Below are positions 1 through 7,710 of a stretch of 64,000 nt of DNA, in pieces. The DNA is taken from the NCBI RefSeq assembly GCF_028550595.1, contig NZ_JAQQGN010000011.1:1-64000 (forward strand). The letters are read 5' to 3'. The translations under genes and the position numbers were made by a program. Source of the stretch: Luteimonas sp. BLCC-B24. Its GTDB lineage: Bacteria > Pseudomonadota > Gammaproteobacteria > Xanthomonadales > Xanthomonadaceae. The first letter of the stretch is position 1, and each line of letters starts with the position of its first letter. The notes below the pieces were generated by a model, which saw only the letters and a list, made by a program, of their open reading frames with translations, was not told the DNA's origin and made no database searches.

Positions 1-345
1 CAAACCCACCAACCCAAAGTACCCTTCAACCCCGGGCTCTCCCAGTAACTCGTGGTACGGCTACTGGGGGCAGGTCACGATCAGCCACTGCTCGCGTTCG
101 CGGGCGGACGCATTCTTGCTCGCGGTCGAGCGCGATGTTGTGCTCGGTAGCAGATGAAAACAGGGGTTGGAGTTGTCTTTTATAGATCTGCGTAAAATTC
201 AGCTCTGACCCCTGTTCGCCTACTAGCGACGGCGCGAGCTTCCCGCCGTTCGCGACCATGTGCCACAAGTGCAGCACGAAAGCGCTGATGCTGATGGATG
301 GGCGTGCGACGTGTGGGTATTAGAAGTGCGGGTAACGACGCTATC
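1..345. other. Gene-poor left end with a REP-like palindrome
   Basis: I see no convincing gene here. A minus-strand open frame covers 26-277 (83 codons), but its protein has no recognisable domain and it runs through the palindrome at 159-215, so I do not call it. The stretch is downstream of the AT-rich gene on the minus strand and may be the remnant of an accessory-island boundary. Confidence 0.5.
159..215. repeat. REP-like imperfect palindrome of the GGGGTCAGAG family
   Basis: The arms AACAGGGGTTGGAG (from 159) and CTCTGACCCCTGTT (to 215) are inverted, with 12 of 14 positions matching and a loop of about 30 bases. The arm core GGGGTCAGAG recurs singly near 2772, 2905, 7655 and 9663. Such elements resemble REP units associated with RAYT (Y1-type) transposases; no such transposase gene lies in this window. 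Confidence 0.55.
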
Positions 346-2754
346 CTACGCGGATCCGCCGCTTACCGAGCGACGCTGTGTTTTGCTCTTTTCTCGGATC
401 CAGTCATAAAACGGCTGGACACCTAAATGAATCTCTTGGGTGGTTTCCGCAAGTTCGGACAGTGAGTGGAAGTGGTTCCGACCTTCAAACCGCCCCCCTT
501 TCCCCTTCCAGCATTCAGGCGCCCCCCATTTCGCGAAGAGCTCTGTGGCTGTGAGTACTATTAGCCGGCAGCTGGCTTTTCCGCGGAGTCGCGCGCGGCG
601 TTGGCGTGCAACCATCGCGCTCAGCAATCTAATCTCAGATTTTTCTAGGGTCTCGCTGAATTTCGAAATCACGAGTATTGAATTGGGGAATTCTGCGCCG
701 ATCTCCTCAAGTCTTGAAACGTCCTTTGATCGTATCCGGTCGTAAGCCTTGCATTCTGCAAAGATGAGCTCGCTCTTCGGAGTGATCCATATCCCGTCTC
801 CATACAGCAAAGCTAAGTCAACCTCGCAATTGATCTCCCCCTTCTCCGCTGTAAAACTTAAAAGTGGAGTGGTTCTTCGCATGCCGATACTTGAAAAAAA
901 TTTCCAAGTAAGCAGAACTGGGTAGGCGCCGCCGCCAAATCCTCTGACATTAAAGGGGCCAATCGGCCTGTAACTCCATTCTCTTTCATTTGGGCGAGCG
1001 CTAGCCAAGCTAAAAATACTTAGGCACTGTTCGCATTCGACTTTCGCGCTCAAGTTGTCCACTGCTTTCCACATCCATCTTAGGCACGTGGGACACCGAA
1101 GCTCAAGACCGAGGCCGATCACATTCCCCTCGATCAATCGGCTTACAAATCGAATTGGCTCAAAGCGGAGGCCTTCACTGCTGATTATCTTCTTTGCTTG
1201 TGCATGAAGTGTTTTTTCCTTGATCCATCTAGGTGCTCTGGGTGATTCTGGCGAGTCATGGGTTCGTTTTTCAGATGAATGTCTGTCAAGTAAGTTAAGC
1301 AGAGAGATGGATGAGATGGTATGCAGTCCATCTGGCCCACCTAGGCTTCTTAACATTTGAGTCGCTATTAACCCGGGAGAGGATAAATCAACTTTCCACC
1401 CGCAATCTCGAAGCCAAGCGAGCATAAATTTATCGGCTTGCGGTATTCTAAGGGTGATTCGCTTTTCGTGACTGGAGAGGCAGTATGTTAGGCCTCCTTT
1501 TGAGAGCCTGGCTTCTCGCGCTGAGTACCCAAATTGCTGTGCAAGTGCTGGGCTCCCGTCCGGCAAGACCTCTGCCATAGGAATGCTACACCCGTAAAGC
1601 CGATAGGAGACGTCGTTGGCGAAGCCGGGGTAGGCGCCCCAATGGCCCCAGTTTGGGAATTCGGGTGATACTGGCTTTAAGTCGACATTGTCGATATTGC
1701 CACTCAGAGGCGTTTCGTTGTCATTCGCGTAGAAAGTTGAGACGCTTTCTTCTGAGTGGTCGCGCATTCTGCGCTGCCATATCCGTGGGTACCAATGCCT
1801 TATCGATATTTTTGCCGGAGCGGGCGTTTCTTTTTCATTGTTAGTCAAGATGGAATTAATAAAAGATATTGCGCCCGTGTCGTCATCGAATGACCTGCCG
1901 ACTTGCAAAGTCGTTCGAGGGAAACTGTTTGGTTCAGGACTATTATTAAAATCAATAAAATCTGAGGCAATTTTTTTTAGGTGGGAAGACGTGGCGGCCT
2001 GGGCGGGGATGGGCACGACATGATTTCCGGCTGCTCTCAAGTTCCAGTAATCTATGACATCTAAGTTGCTAGTTGCGTCCATGAAGAATAAGCATGGATT
2101 TCCTGGGTAGTATTCTATATTTTGTAACCCGATTCGCCTGGGGAAAATATTTTCTGTTCCTAAGATTTTTTCGAAACCAAATAATTCGCAGCTTGGCTCA
2201 ATAATCGGGAGGGAGCTTGATAAATTTTTTGTTATCCAATCGGCAACCTCGGATGGCCAGGCTCCGAAAACGCTAGATAAAAATAATTCATGAGATTCGC
2301 TTGTCTTTGGAATAACTACGCTTAGATCGTCCTTTCTTCTGAATTTAAAATCTTTATCAAGTAGGTGGTGAATTAGCTCTATAATACCGACCCCTATATT
2401 CGGAGTTCCTGTTTCAAGCATTTCTCCGATAAGATTGTCTGGGGATATTAATCGATTTCTATTGTCTGAATACAGGGATTCAGTATTCGCACTAACCGGT
2501 ACAATGAAGTCTGGATCAAATTCTGAGATAAAACCGTCAGATATTTCTCTGGCCTTCACGCTGCGGCGGTTAGGTATCGTGCGCCATGATTTTGGCGCGC
2601 GGGATGGATAGCATGGCACGATAGGGTTGAGTGATCCGCCCCAAAAAATCGAGCTAAGCTTTATGGATCTTATGATGTCTTTGGTGTTAGCCGGATCGAC
2701 AAGGAATGCGAGCCGTAAGGGGCGTAGCTTTTGGGTGATCGATCCAATGGCCAT
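346..2754 (-). CDS. Large AT-rich orphan protein with zinc ribbon and PD-(D/E)xK-like nuclease motif
   Basis: This 802-residue protein has no family I recognise. Its N-terminus has an ordered, hydrophobic beginning (LAFLVDP near residue 15, then FWGGSLNPIVP near 38-48). A CxxC...CxxC zinc ribbon uses C554, C557, C574 and C577. It is followed by EVD (D646) and ECK (E667, K669), spaced as in PD-(D/E)xK restriction-like nucleases. No membrane segment or signal peptide is evident. The gene is much richer in A+T than every other gene in the window and stands alone between repeats, which suggests horizontal transfer. A nuclease role in defence against phage or plasmids is inference. It could also be an uncharacterised DNA-processing protein of a mobile element. 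Confidence 0.75.
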   Translation of the reverse strand: MAIGSITQKLRPLRLAFLVDPANTKDIIRSIKLSSIFWGGSLNPIVPCYPSRAPKSWRTIPNRRSVKAREISDGFISEFDPDFIVPVSANTESLYSDNRNRLISPDNLIGEMLETGTPNIGVGIIELIHHLLDKDFKFRRKDDLSVVIPKTSESHELFLSSVFGAWPSEVADWITKNLSSSLPIIEPSCELFGFEKILGTENIFPRRIGLQNIEYYPGNPCLFFMDATSNLDVIDYWNLRAAGNHVVPIPAQAATSSHLKKIASDFIDFNNSPEPNSFPRTTLQVGRSFDDDTGAISFINSILTNNEKETPAPAKISIRHWYPRIWQRRMRDHSEESVSTFYANDNETPLSGNIDNVDLKPVSPEFPNWGHWGAYPGFANDVSYRLYGCSIPMAEVLPDGSPALAQQFGYSAREARLSKGGLTYCLSSHEKRITLRIPQADKFMLAWLRDCGWKVDLSSPGLIATQMLRSLGGPDGLHTISSISLLNLLDRHSSEKRTHDSPESPRAPRWIKEKTLHAQAKKIISSEGLRFEPIRFVSRLIEGNVIGLGLELRCPTCLRWMWKAVDNLSAKVECEQCLSIFSLASARPNEREWSYRPIGPFNVRGFGGGAYPVLLTWKFFSSIGMRRTTPLLSFTAEKGEINCEVDLALLYGDGIWITPKSELIFAECKAYDRIRSKDVSRLEEIGAEFPNSILVISKFSETLEKSEIRLLSAMVARQRRARLRGKASCRLIVLTATELFAKWGAPECWKGKGGRFEGRNHFHSLSELAETTQEIHLGVQPFYDWIREKSKTQRRSVSGGSA

Positions 2755-2770
2755 GCGAAATTCCGGAATC

Positions 2771-2794
2771 GAGGGTCAGAGTGCCGTTTTCTTC
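2771..2794 (+). repeat. GGGTCAGAGT-type dispersed repeat
   Basis: The core GGGTCAGAGTGCCGTTTTC lies just upstream of the AT-rich 802-residue gene. It matches the unit at 2905-2928 in the same orientation and the palindrome arm near 215. Confidence 0.5.
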
Positions 2795-2904
2795 TTGCGT
2801 CGCTCAAGCATGATTAGCACACGAGGCGCTCCAGCGGCTAGGGTTACGCGCGCTGGGGCGAGGGCGACACGTAGGCGCCCCCACCGCCAAGAGAGGGGTC
2901 CAAG

Positions 2905-2928
2905 AACAGGGGCCAGAGTGCGCTTTCC
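2905..2928 (+). repeat. GGGTCAGAGT-type dispersed repeat
   Basis: AACAGGGGCCAGAGTGCGCT, continuing TTTCC, differs from the consensus AACAGGGGTCAGAGT at one position (C for T). It is the second unit, about 130 bases after the one at 2771. The interval between them holds no gene I can support. Confidence 0.5.
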
Positions 2929-3113
2929 AAGTCCCACTTGCTGACTTCTGCCGAATAAATGCTTTGGCCCGCTGCCAAAGTTTTGGCTCGCGCACCTCGC
3001 GGACAAGTCCTACAACTTGACGTCCGGATCGCAACGCCGTTGGCCTTGACGTCTCCGCGCGCCTCGTAGCAGACTCGATCCCAAGGAGCGTAGAAACTCC
3101 TCTGCAAGCGGTC

Positions 3114-3142
3114 CCCACCTCCGTCAAACCGGTGGGTTTTTT
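3114..3142 (+). terminator. Terminator-like hairpin at the head of the leader
   Basis: CCCACC (3114-3119) pairs with GGTGGG (3131-3136) and is followed by six Ts. No plus-strand gene ends just before it. It is therefore either the end of an unannotated short transcript or part of the structured leader that follows. Confidence 0.5.
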
Positions 3143-3290
3143 GTGCCCGTGCACTCGCGGGCATGGACCGACGTGATGCCTGCGTCGGGAGGGCGGCTAA
3201 TACAACACCCTTCGGGGAAATACGCCCGCCGGCTTGCAGCGGTTTCTAACCTCCCGACTTCCCGTCCGCGTCCGTGGACGGGCACTTCAG
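3143..3290 (+). ncRNA. Highly structured 5' leader (candidate cis-regulatory RNA)
   Basis: Several perfect stems follow one another. TGCCCG 3144-3149 pairs with 3158-3163. CCGACG 3168-3173 pairs with CGTCGG 3183-3188. A CCC-UUCG-GGG hairpin lies at 3208-3217. CCCGTCC 3261-3267 pairs with GGACGGG 3276-3282. In addition GTCGGGAGG (3184-3192) can pair with CCTCCCGAC (3250-3258), which is mutually exclusive with the second stem. The block ends just before the start codon of the following gene at 3308. I do not recognise a named Rfam family. Confidence 0.55.
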
Positions 3291-3307
3291 GGAATGAGGA
3301 GACGACG

Positions 3308-3682
3308 ATGTCGAAGTTGACGACGGAAGACCGCGGCGAAGTGGGCTATTTCCTGCCGGAGGACGGCCAGTTCCGGCTGCGCAAGCTGCATCAGCACATC
3401 GAGTTCCTGTCGCGCCTGGCGGAGCCACGCGTGGACGAGGAAGAGGACGGCCCGGAGATCGACCACCCCGCATTGGCCGGGTGCCTAGAACTGCTGGCCG
3501 AACAGGTGCGGCAGGTGCTGGACACGGTGTCCTGGCCGGCCCGCTTGCAGGAGAAGACGCAAGCGGGTGCCGCGCGTGCCGAGGCTGATGACGACGATGA
3601 AGACGAGGACGACGGGGGCGAGGACGAGCCTGTGAGTCGGGTGGCGAAGAAGAGGGCCGAAAAGAATTCGACTTCGGCATGA
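3308..3682 (+). CDS. Unknown small protein with acidic C-terminal tract
   Basis: Residues 1-85 look helical (a segment rich in Leu and Glu). They are followed by a run of about 15 Asp/Glu near residues 93-108 and a short basic tail (RVAKKRAEK). There is no signal peptide or membrane segment. The start at 3308 is preceded by GAGGAG (about 3297) and directly follows the structured leader; an upstream in-frame start at 3143 would read through the leader stems and is rejected. Its stop overlaps the next start by four bases (ATGA), so the two genes are probably translationally coupled. No function is assigned. Confidence 0.7.
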   Translation: MSKLTTEDRGEVGYFLPEDGQFRLRKLHQHIEFLSRLAEPRVDEEEDGPEIDHPALAGCLELLAEQVRQVLDTVSWPARLQEKTQAGAARAEADDDDEDEDDGGEDEPVSRVAKKRAEKNSTSA

Positions 3683-3963
3683 CGCTGGATCAGCTGGACG
3701 AGTCCGACCGGCTGCTCGATCTGCTGCGTGCGCAGGGCGATCTGCTGATGGCCGCCGGCGGTACCGATGTCGCGGACGGCACGATCACCGTGATCGGCGC
3801 GGCGATCTTCGAAGGGGCGGACGAGATGAAGGACTTGATCCGACAGGTCAACGCGCAAGTGCTCGGCGCCGAGCCGGACGCCAGCACCCGGGTGCGCGAG
3901 ATGCCGCCGGCGTACATCCATGCCGGCGGCGTTGACGGGCGCAGCGCAACGCACGTGCATTGA
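3679..3963 (+). CDS. Unknown small protein, second gene of leader-controlled operon
   Basis: The product is 94 residues, acidic, probably alpha-helical and cytoplasmic, with a hydrophobic middle (GTITVIGAAIFEGADEM near residues 34-50). It has no recognised domain. The ATG overlaps the TGA of the preceding gene, so the pair forms one operon behind the structured leader. The two-small-gene layout suggests partner proteins, but a toxin-antitoxin role is not supported by any motif I can see. Confidence 0.65.
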   Translation: MTLDQLDESDRLLDLLRAQGDLLMAAGGTDVADGTITVIGAAIFEGADEMKDLIRQVNAQVLGAEPDASTRVREMPPAYIHAGGVDGRSATHVH

Positions 3964-4060
3964 GGATGGAGCAGGGCAGCGCGGCGCCGCCGCGCTGCCC
4001 TGTCACCCGTTTGCGCTACTCGGCGTCGCCGCGTCTTCGATCGCTGTGACACAAATGACT

Positions 4061-4081
4061 GTGCCAGGTTCACTGTTCGCG
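4061..4081 (+). repeat. GTGCCAGGTTCACT-type dispersed repeat
   Basis: GTGCCAGGTTCACTGTTCGC recurs almost exactly at 7224 and 8404. It sits in the 120-base gap between the small operon and the convergent LysR gene. Confidence 0.5.
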
Positions 4082-4083
4082 GC

Positions 4084-5007
4084 TCAGGCGGCCGGCGCAC
4101 CTGCGGCGGGCAGGTCGCGATCGAGCAGGCAGTCGATGAAGGCGCGCAGGGCCGGGCGCATGTGGCGGCGGTTGGCGTAGTACAGGTACAGGCCCGGCAC
4201 CGTCGGCGACCAGTCTTCCAGCACGCGCTCGAGTCTTCCGCCCTGCAGGGCCTCGGCGATGCCGTCGTCGCTGTAGGTGTAGAGGATGCCCAGGCCCGCG
4301 ACCGCCGCGGCCGAGATGAGGCTCTGGTGGTTCGCGATCACCGGGCCTTCGCCGTAGAACTCGATGTGCTTGCCGTCCTTCATGAATTCCCAGCCGGCGA
4401 TCCGGCCGCTGCCGGGAAAGCGGAAGTTGATGCAGGCATGGCGGGCAAGGTCGGAGGGTGTGGCGGGTGCGCCGTGCCGCGCGAGGTATTCGGGTGTCGC
4501 AACGGCCATCAGCTTGACGTCGGGCGTGAGCCGCACCGCGACGACGTCCTTCTCCAGGCGCCCGCCCACGCGGATGCCGGCGTCGAATCCTTCCGCGGCG
4601 ATGTCGCTCAGCCCGTCGTTGACCACGATATCGAGCACCACGTCCGGGTGCGCGCGACCGAAGCGGCCCAGCCGCGGCGCGATGATCCGCTCGGCGGCCA
4701 TGCTGAAGGCGTTGATGCGCAGTGTGCCTGCGGCGCGCGCGTTGGTGCTCATGGCCTCGGCCACCGCTTCGTCCATGTCGCGCAGCATCGGCGCGATGCG
4801 CGCATGCAGGCGACGGCCGGCCTCGGTGGGCGAGACGCTGCGCGTGGTGCGGTTGAGCAGGCGCACGCCCAGGCGCGTTTCGAGCTGGCGGATTGTCTGG
4901 CTCAGGGCCGATCGCGACAGGCCCAGGTGGTCAGCCGCGCGGGCGAAACTGGAGCGGTCGACGACGGCCGAGAAGGCCCGGAGTTCGGCGAATTCGGACC
5001 CGCGCAT
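4084..5007 (-). CDS. LysR-family transcriptional regulator
   Basis: The 307-residue length is normal for LysR regulators. The N-terminal winged helix-turn-helix occupies roughly residues 5-63 (AADHLGLSRSALSQTIRQLE), followed by a LysR substrate-binding domain at about 88-290. It is transcribed divergently from the NTF2-like/SDR/hydrolase cluster, with about 97 bases between the gene starts. By the usual LysR logic it probably controls that cluster and itself from this gap. The effector is unknown. Confidence 0.93.
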   Translation of the reverse strand: MRGSEFAELRAFSAVVDRSSFARAADHLGLSRSALSQTIRQLETRLGVRLLNRTTRSVSPTEAGRRLHARIAPMLRDMDEAVAEAMSTNARAAGTLRINAFSMAAERIIAPRLGRFGRAHPDVVLDIVVNDGLSDIAAEGFDAGIRVGGRLEKDVVAVRLTPDVKLMAVATPEYLARHGAPATPSDLARHACINFRFPGSGRIAGWEFMKDGKHIEFYGEGPVIANHQSLISAAAVAGLGILYTYSDDGIAEALQGGRLERVLEDWSPTVPGLYLYYANRRHMRPALRAFIDCLLDRDLPAAGAPAA

Positions 5008-5104
5008 TGTGCACCGTTTTCGACATGGCCTGATTCGATAGTAGGTGATTCACGGCACGATGCGCGCGGCCCAGCATGCAGCCTCCACCCGACAGGAGCG
5101 CGCC

Positions 5105-5434
5105 ATGCACACACTCGATCTACCCGAACCCATCGCGGCCTACTTCGAGGCCGACCGCCAGGACGGTGCGGCCGTTGCCCGCTGCTTCAACGACGACGGC
5201 GTGGTGCGGGACGAGGGCCGCACCCATAGCGGTCCGGCGCAGATCGCCGACTGGAAGGCGGCGATGGACACGAAGTACGACTACGTCGCCCGGCCACTCG
5301 CGCTGGCCCAGAACGGCGGGGCGTACGTGGTGACCACTCACGTCTCCGGCGCGTTCCCCGGCAGCCCGGTGAACCTGCGCTACACCTTCACCCTGGCTCG
5401 TGGCCGGATCGCCGCACTGGAGATCGCGCCATGA
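5105..5434 (+). CDS. NTF2-like / SnoaL-like small protein
   Basis: This 109-residue protein has the features of the nuclear transport factor 2-like fold: an N-terminal helix with AYFEADRQDGAAVARCFNDD and a later strand NLRYTFTLARGRI. These cone-shaped proteins act as cyclases, isomerases or ligand-binding partners, and no specific reaction can be given. The ATG at 5105 is preceded by CAGGAG; an in-frame ATG at 5060 lacks this. Its TGA overlaps the SDR start by four bases, so the two are coupled. Confidence 0.8.
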   Translation: MHTLDLPEPIAAYFEADRQDGAAVARCFNDDGVVRDEGRTHSGPAQIADWKAAMDTKYDYVARPLALAQNGGAYVVTTHVSGAFPGSPVNLRYTFTLARGRIAALEIAP

Positions 5435-6213
5435 GTTTCGACCTGCAACTGGCCGGCCAGCGCGTGCTGGTCACTGGCGGCACGCGCGGTGTCGGTGCTG
5501 CCGTCGCCTCCCTGCTGGCCAGCCTGGGCGCGCGGGTCGTGGCGACCGCGCGGTCCAGGCCCGAAGCGCCCGTGGACGGCGTGCAGTACCTCGCCGTGGA
5601 CCTCGCGACGCCCGAGGGCGTCGAGCGTGCGGTGACCGACGCGCGCAGTGCGCTCGGCGGCATCGACGCGCTGGTCAACGTGGTCGGCGGCTCGTCTGCA
5701 CCGCCGGGCGGCTTTGCCAGGCTCGATGACGGCGAATGGGCCAGGGCGCTCGACCTCAACCTGATGGCGGCCGTGCGCACCGATCGCGCGGTGCTGCCGG
5801 AGATGCTCGCGCGGGGCGCCGGCGTGGTGGTCCACGTGACCTCGATCCAGCACCGCCTGCCGCTGCACGATTCCACCATCGCCTATGCGGCGGCCAAGGC
5901 GGCGCTGTCGACTTACAGCAAGGCGCTGTCGAAGGAGGTCACGCCGCAGGGCGTGCGCGTGCTGCGCGTCTCGCCGGGCTGGGTGGAAACCGAGGCGACG
6001 GCCGATTTCCTCGGTGCGATCGCCGCCAGCGCCGATACCGATCTGGCCGGTGCCCGGCAGCGGGTCATGGACGCGCTGGGCGGCATTCCGCTGGGCCGGC
6101 CGGCGATGCCGTCCGAGGTCGCCGACCTGATCGCCTTCCTGATCTCGCCGCGCGCGGCGGCGATGTCGGGCAGCGAGGTGACGATCGACGGTGGCACCGT
6201 ACCCGTCGCCTGA
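5431..6213 (+). CDS. Short-chain dehydrogenase/reductase (SDR) oxidoreductase
   Basis: A 260-residue classical SDR. The nucleotide-binding motif TGGTRGVG is at residues 15-22. The catalytic Ser138, Tyr152 and Lys156 lie in the VHVTSI and YAAAK motifs. The usual NNAG is VNVVGG here (82-87). The C-terminal SGSEVTIDGGT signature is typical. The enzyme uses NAD(P)H to reduce or oxidise a small carbonyl or alcohol; the substrate is unknown. It is coupled to the upstream NTF2-like gene and probably under control of the divergent LysR regulator. Confidence 0.93.
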   Translation: MSFDLQLAGQRVLVTGGTRGVGAAVASLLASLGARVVATARSRPEAPVDGVQYLAVDLATPEGVERAVTDARSALGGIDALVNVVGGSSAPPGGFARLDDGEWARALDLNLMAAVRTDRAVLPEMLARGAGVVVHVTSIQHRLPLHDSTIAYAAAKAALSTYSKALSKEVTPQGVRVLRVSPGWVETEATADFLGAIAASADTDLAGARQRVMDALGGIPLGRPAMPSEVADLIAFLISPRAAAMSGSEVTIDGGTVPVA

Positions 6214-6374
6214 CGCGACGCCGGCTGTCGCCGTCGCCCGCGGCAGCCGACCACGCACTTCGGACGCAGGATCAAGTTTTCTGGATGCGTGATGCCCGCG
6301 CGTCTTGCGTCCGGGTCGACACTGGCTCCACGCAAGACCCATCCGCTACCGCCCGACCCGACCGGAGACTCGCC

Positions 6375-7163
6375 ATGTCCATGCTCAAGACCGCCCTGAT
6401 CGCCGCCGCCCTGACTGCCGGCACCGTGTCCGCCGCCGATGCGGCGGACCGCGCGACGCCCGCCGCGCCCCAGCAAGCGAAGAATGTCGTGCTGGTGCAC
6501 GGCGCCTTTGCCGACGGTGCCGGCTGGCGGCCCGTTTACGACGACCTGACCGCCCGTGGCTACCGCGTGTCGATCGTGCAGAACCCGCTGACCTCGCTCG
6601 AGGACGATGTCGCCGCCACCCGCCGGGTGCTCGACCGTCAGGACGGCCCGACGGTGCTCGTCGGCCATTCCTGGGGCGGCACGGTGATCACCGAGGCCGG
6701 CGTGCACGACAAGGTCGCGTCGCTCGTCTACGTCTCGGCGCTGGCGCCCGATGCCGGCGAGACCACCGCGCAGCAGTACGCCGGCTTCGCACCGACGCCC
6801 GAGTTCGTCATCGACACGTCGGCCGACGGCTTCGGCATCGTCCGGCCCGACCGCTTCAAGGCGGGCTTCGCGCACGACACCACCGATGCCGACGCCGCGT
6901 TCCTCCGCGACGCGCAGGTGCCGATCAATATGTCGGCCTTCGCCACGCCGCTGACGCAGGCCGCATGGCGCAGCAAGCCCAGCTGGGCCGTCATCGCCAC
7001 CGAAGACAAGGCCTTCGACCAGGCCATGCTGGTCCACATGGCCGAGCGCATCGATGCCCGAATCACCCGCGTCTCCGCGAGCCACGCGCTGTTCTACACC
7101 CAGCCGCGCGTGGTCGCCGACGTGATCGACCAGGCCGCGCGGGGCGTGCGCCAGGGCGAGTGA
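6375..7163 (+). CDS. Secreted alpha/beta hydrolase
   Basis: The N-terminus (residues 1-24) is a typical signal peptide ending near ADAADRA, so the protein is probably periplasmic or outside the cell. The oxyanion HGAF segment is at 42-45 and the nucleophile Ser99 lies in GHSWGG. The family acts on esters, lactones or amides of small molecules; the substrate is unknown. The ATG at 6375 follows CGGAGACT. A 160-base gap separates it from the SDR, so it may have its own promoter while still belonging to the LysR-controlled locus. Confidence 0.9.
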   Translation: MSMLKTALIAAALTAGTVSAADAADRATPAAPQQAKNVVLVHGAFADGAGWRPVYDDLTARGYRVSIVQNPLTSLEDDVAATRRVLDRQDGPTVLVGHSWGGTVITEAGVHDKVASLVYVSALAPDAGETTAQQYAGFAPTPEFVIDTSADGFGIVRPDRFKAGFAHDTTDADAAFLRDAQVPINMSAFATPLTQAAWRSKPSWAVIATEDKAFDQAMLVHMAERIDARITRVSASHALFYTQPRVVADVIDQAARGVRQGE

Positions 7164-7223
7164 TCGCGACGCCGCAATGGACCGGCTGGGGCCGGTCCAT
7201 CGGGCAGAGCGCGGCGAGTCAAG

Positions 7224-7245
7224 GTGCCAGGTTCACTTGTCGCAC
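7224..7245 (+). repeat. GTGCCAGGTTCACT-type dispersed repeat
   Basis: GGTGCCAGGTTCACTTGTCG matches the units at 4061 and 8404 apart from two bases. It lies between the hydrolase and the small membrane protein. Confidence 0.5.
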
Positions 7246-7346
7246 TTTTTGCGAGTCAGCGAATCGATGCGAGATGACACCCGTTGATCGCCAAGCCCTA
7301 CACTCAAACCCGATCGCGCCACACCGGCGCTCACTAGGGGAAACGG

Positions 7347-7598
7347 ATGACCAGTGAACTGGGGACAGGGATTGCGGCGCTGGGTCTCGTGTGGATGTTG
7401 TTCGTCGGGCTGCTTGCGATTCTGTGGATTCTCGTGCCGTTCGCGATCTTCGGGATCAAGCCGCTGCTGCGCGAACTCATCCGTGAGCAGAAGGCCACCC
7501 AGCAGTTGCTCACGACGATTTCCCAGCAGGTCTATCCCATCTCGGTCGAGGCCACCCGGTCACGCCCGGCGCACGTAGATCCCGCGCCTTTGGTGTGA
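7347..7598 (+). CDS. Small membrane protein of unknown function
   Basis: An 83-residue protein with one long hydrophobic stretch (residues 8-37, possibly a hairpin of two short helices around LVP). An amphipathic, charged segment (KPLLRELIREQKATQQLL) and a short polar tail follow. The start ATG is preceded by AGGGGAAACGG. No family name can be supported. Similar small inner-membrane proteins with a cytoplasmic coiled segment are common in this bacterial group (inference). Confidence 0.7.
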   Translation: MTSELGTGIAALGLVWMLFVGLLAILWILVPFAIFGIKPLLRELIREQKATQQLLTTISQQVYPISVEATRSRPAHVDPAPLV

Positions 7599-7652
7599 CC
7601 GTTGATGCGGTGCGTGCCTGTGCAGTGGTGCGCCCGCACCGTTGGAAAAACA

Positions 7653-7676
7653 AATGGGGTCAGACTGCGTTTTGCA
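7653..7676 (+). repeat. GGGTCAGAGT-type dispersed repeat
   Basis: AAATGGGGTCAGACTGCGTT, continuing TTGC, is a diverged copy of the 2905 unit. It overlaps the longest possible 5' extension of the next gene, which is one reason to start that gene further downstream. Confidence 0.5.
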
Positions 7677-7710
7677 CGGACGCTGGCGCTTGGTCCGAGT
7701 TTCGAGATGC

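Noticed and set aside
26..277. Possible small minus-strand gene at the left edge
   Set aside because: It crosses the REP-like palindrome and shows no domain or ribosome-binding site.
2776..3164. Several overlapping minus-strand frames between the AT-rich gene and the leader
   Set aside because: Different frames overlap one another without coding character, and they run through the repeats and the leader stems.
3308..3963. Toxin-antitoxin module
   Set aside because: Small size and overlap fit, but neither product has a toxin or DNA-binding antitoxin motif that I recognise.
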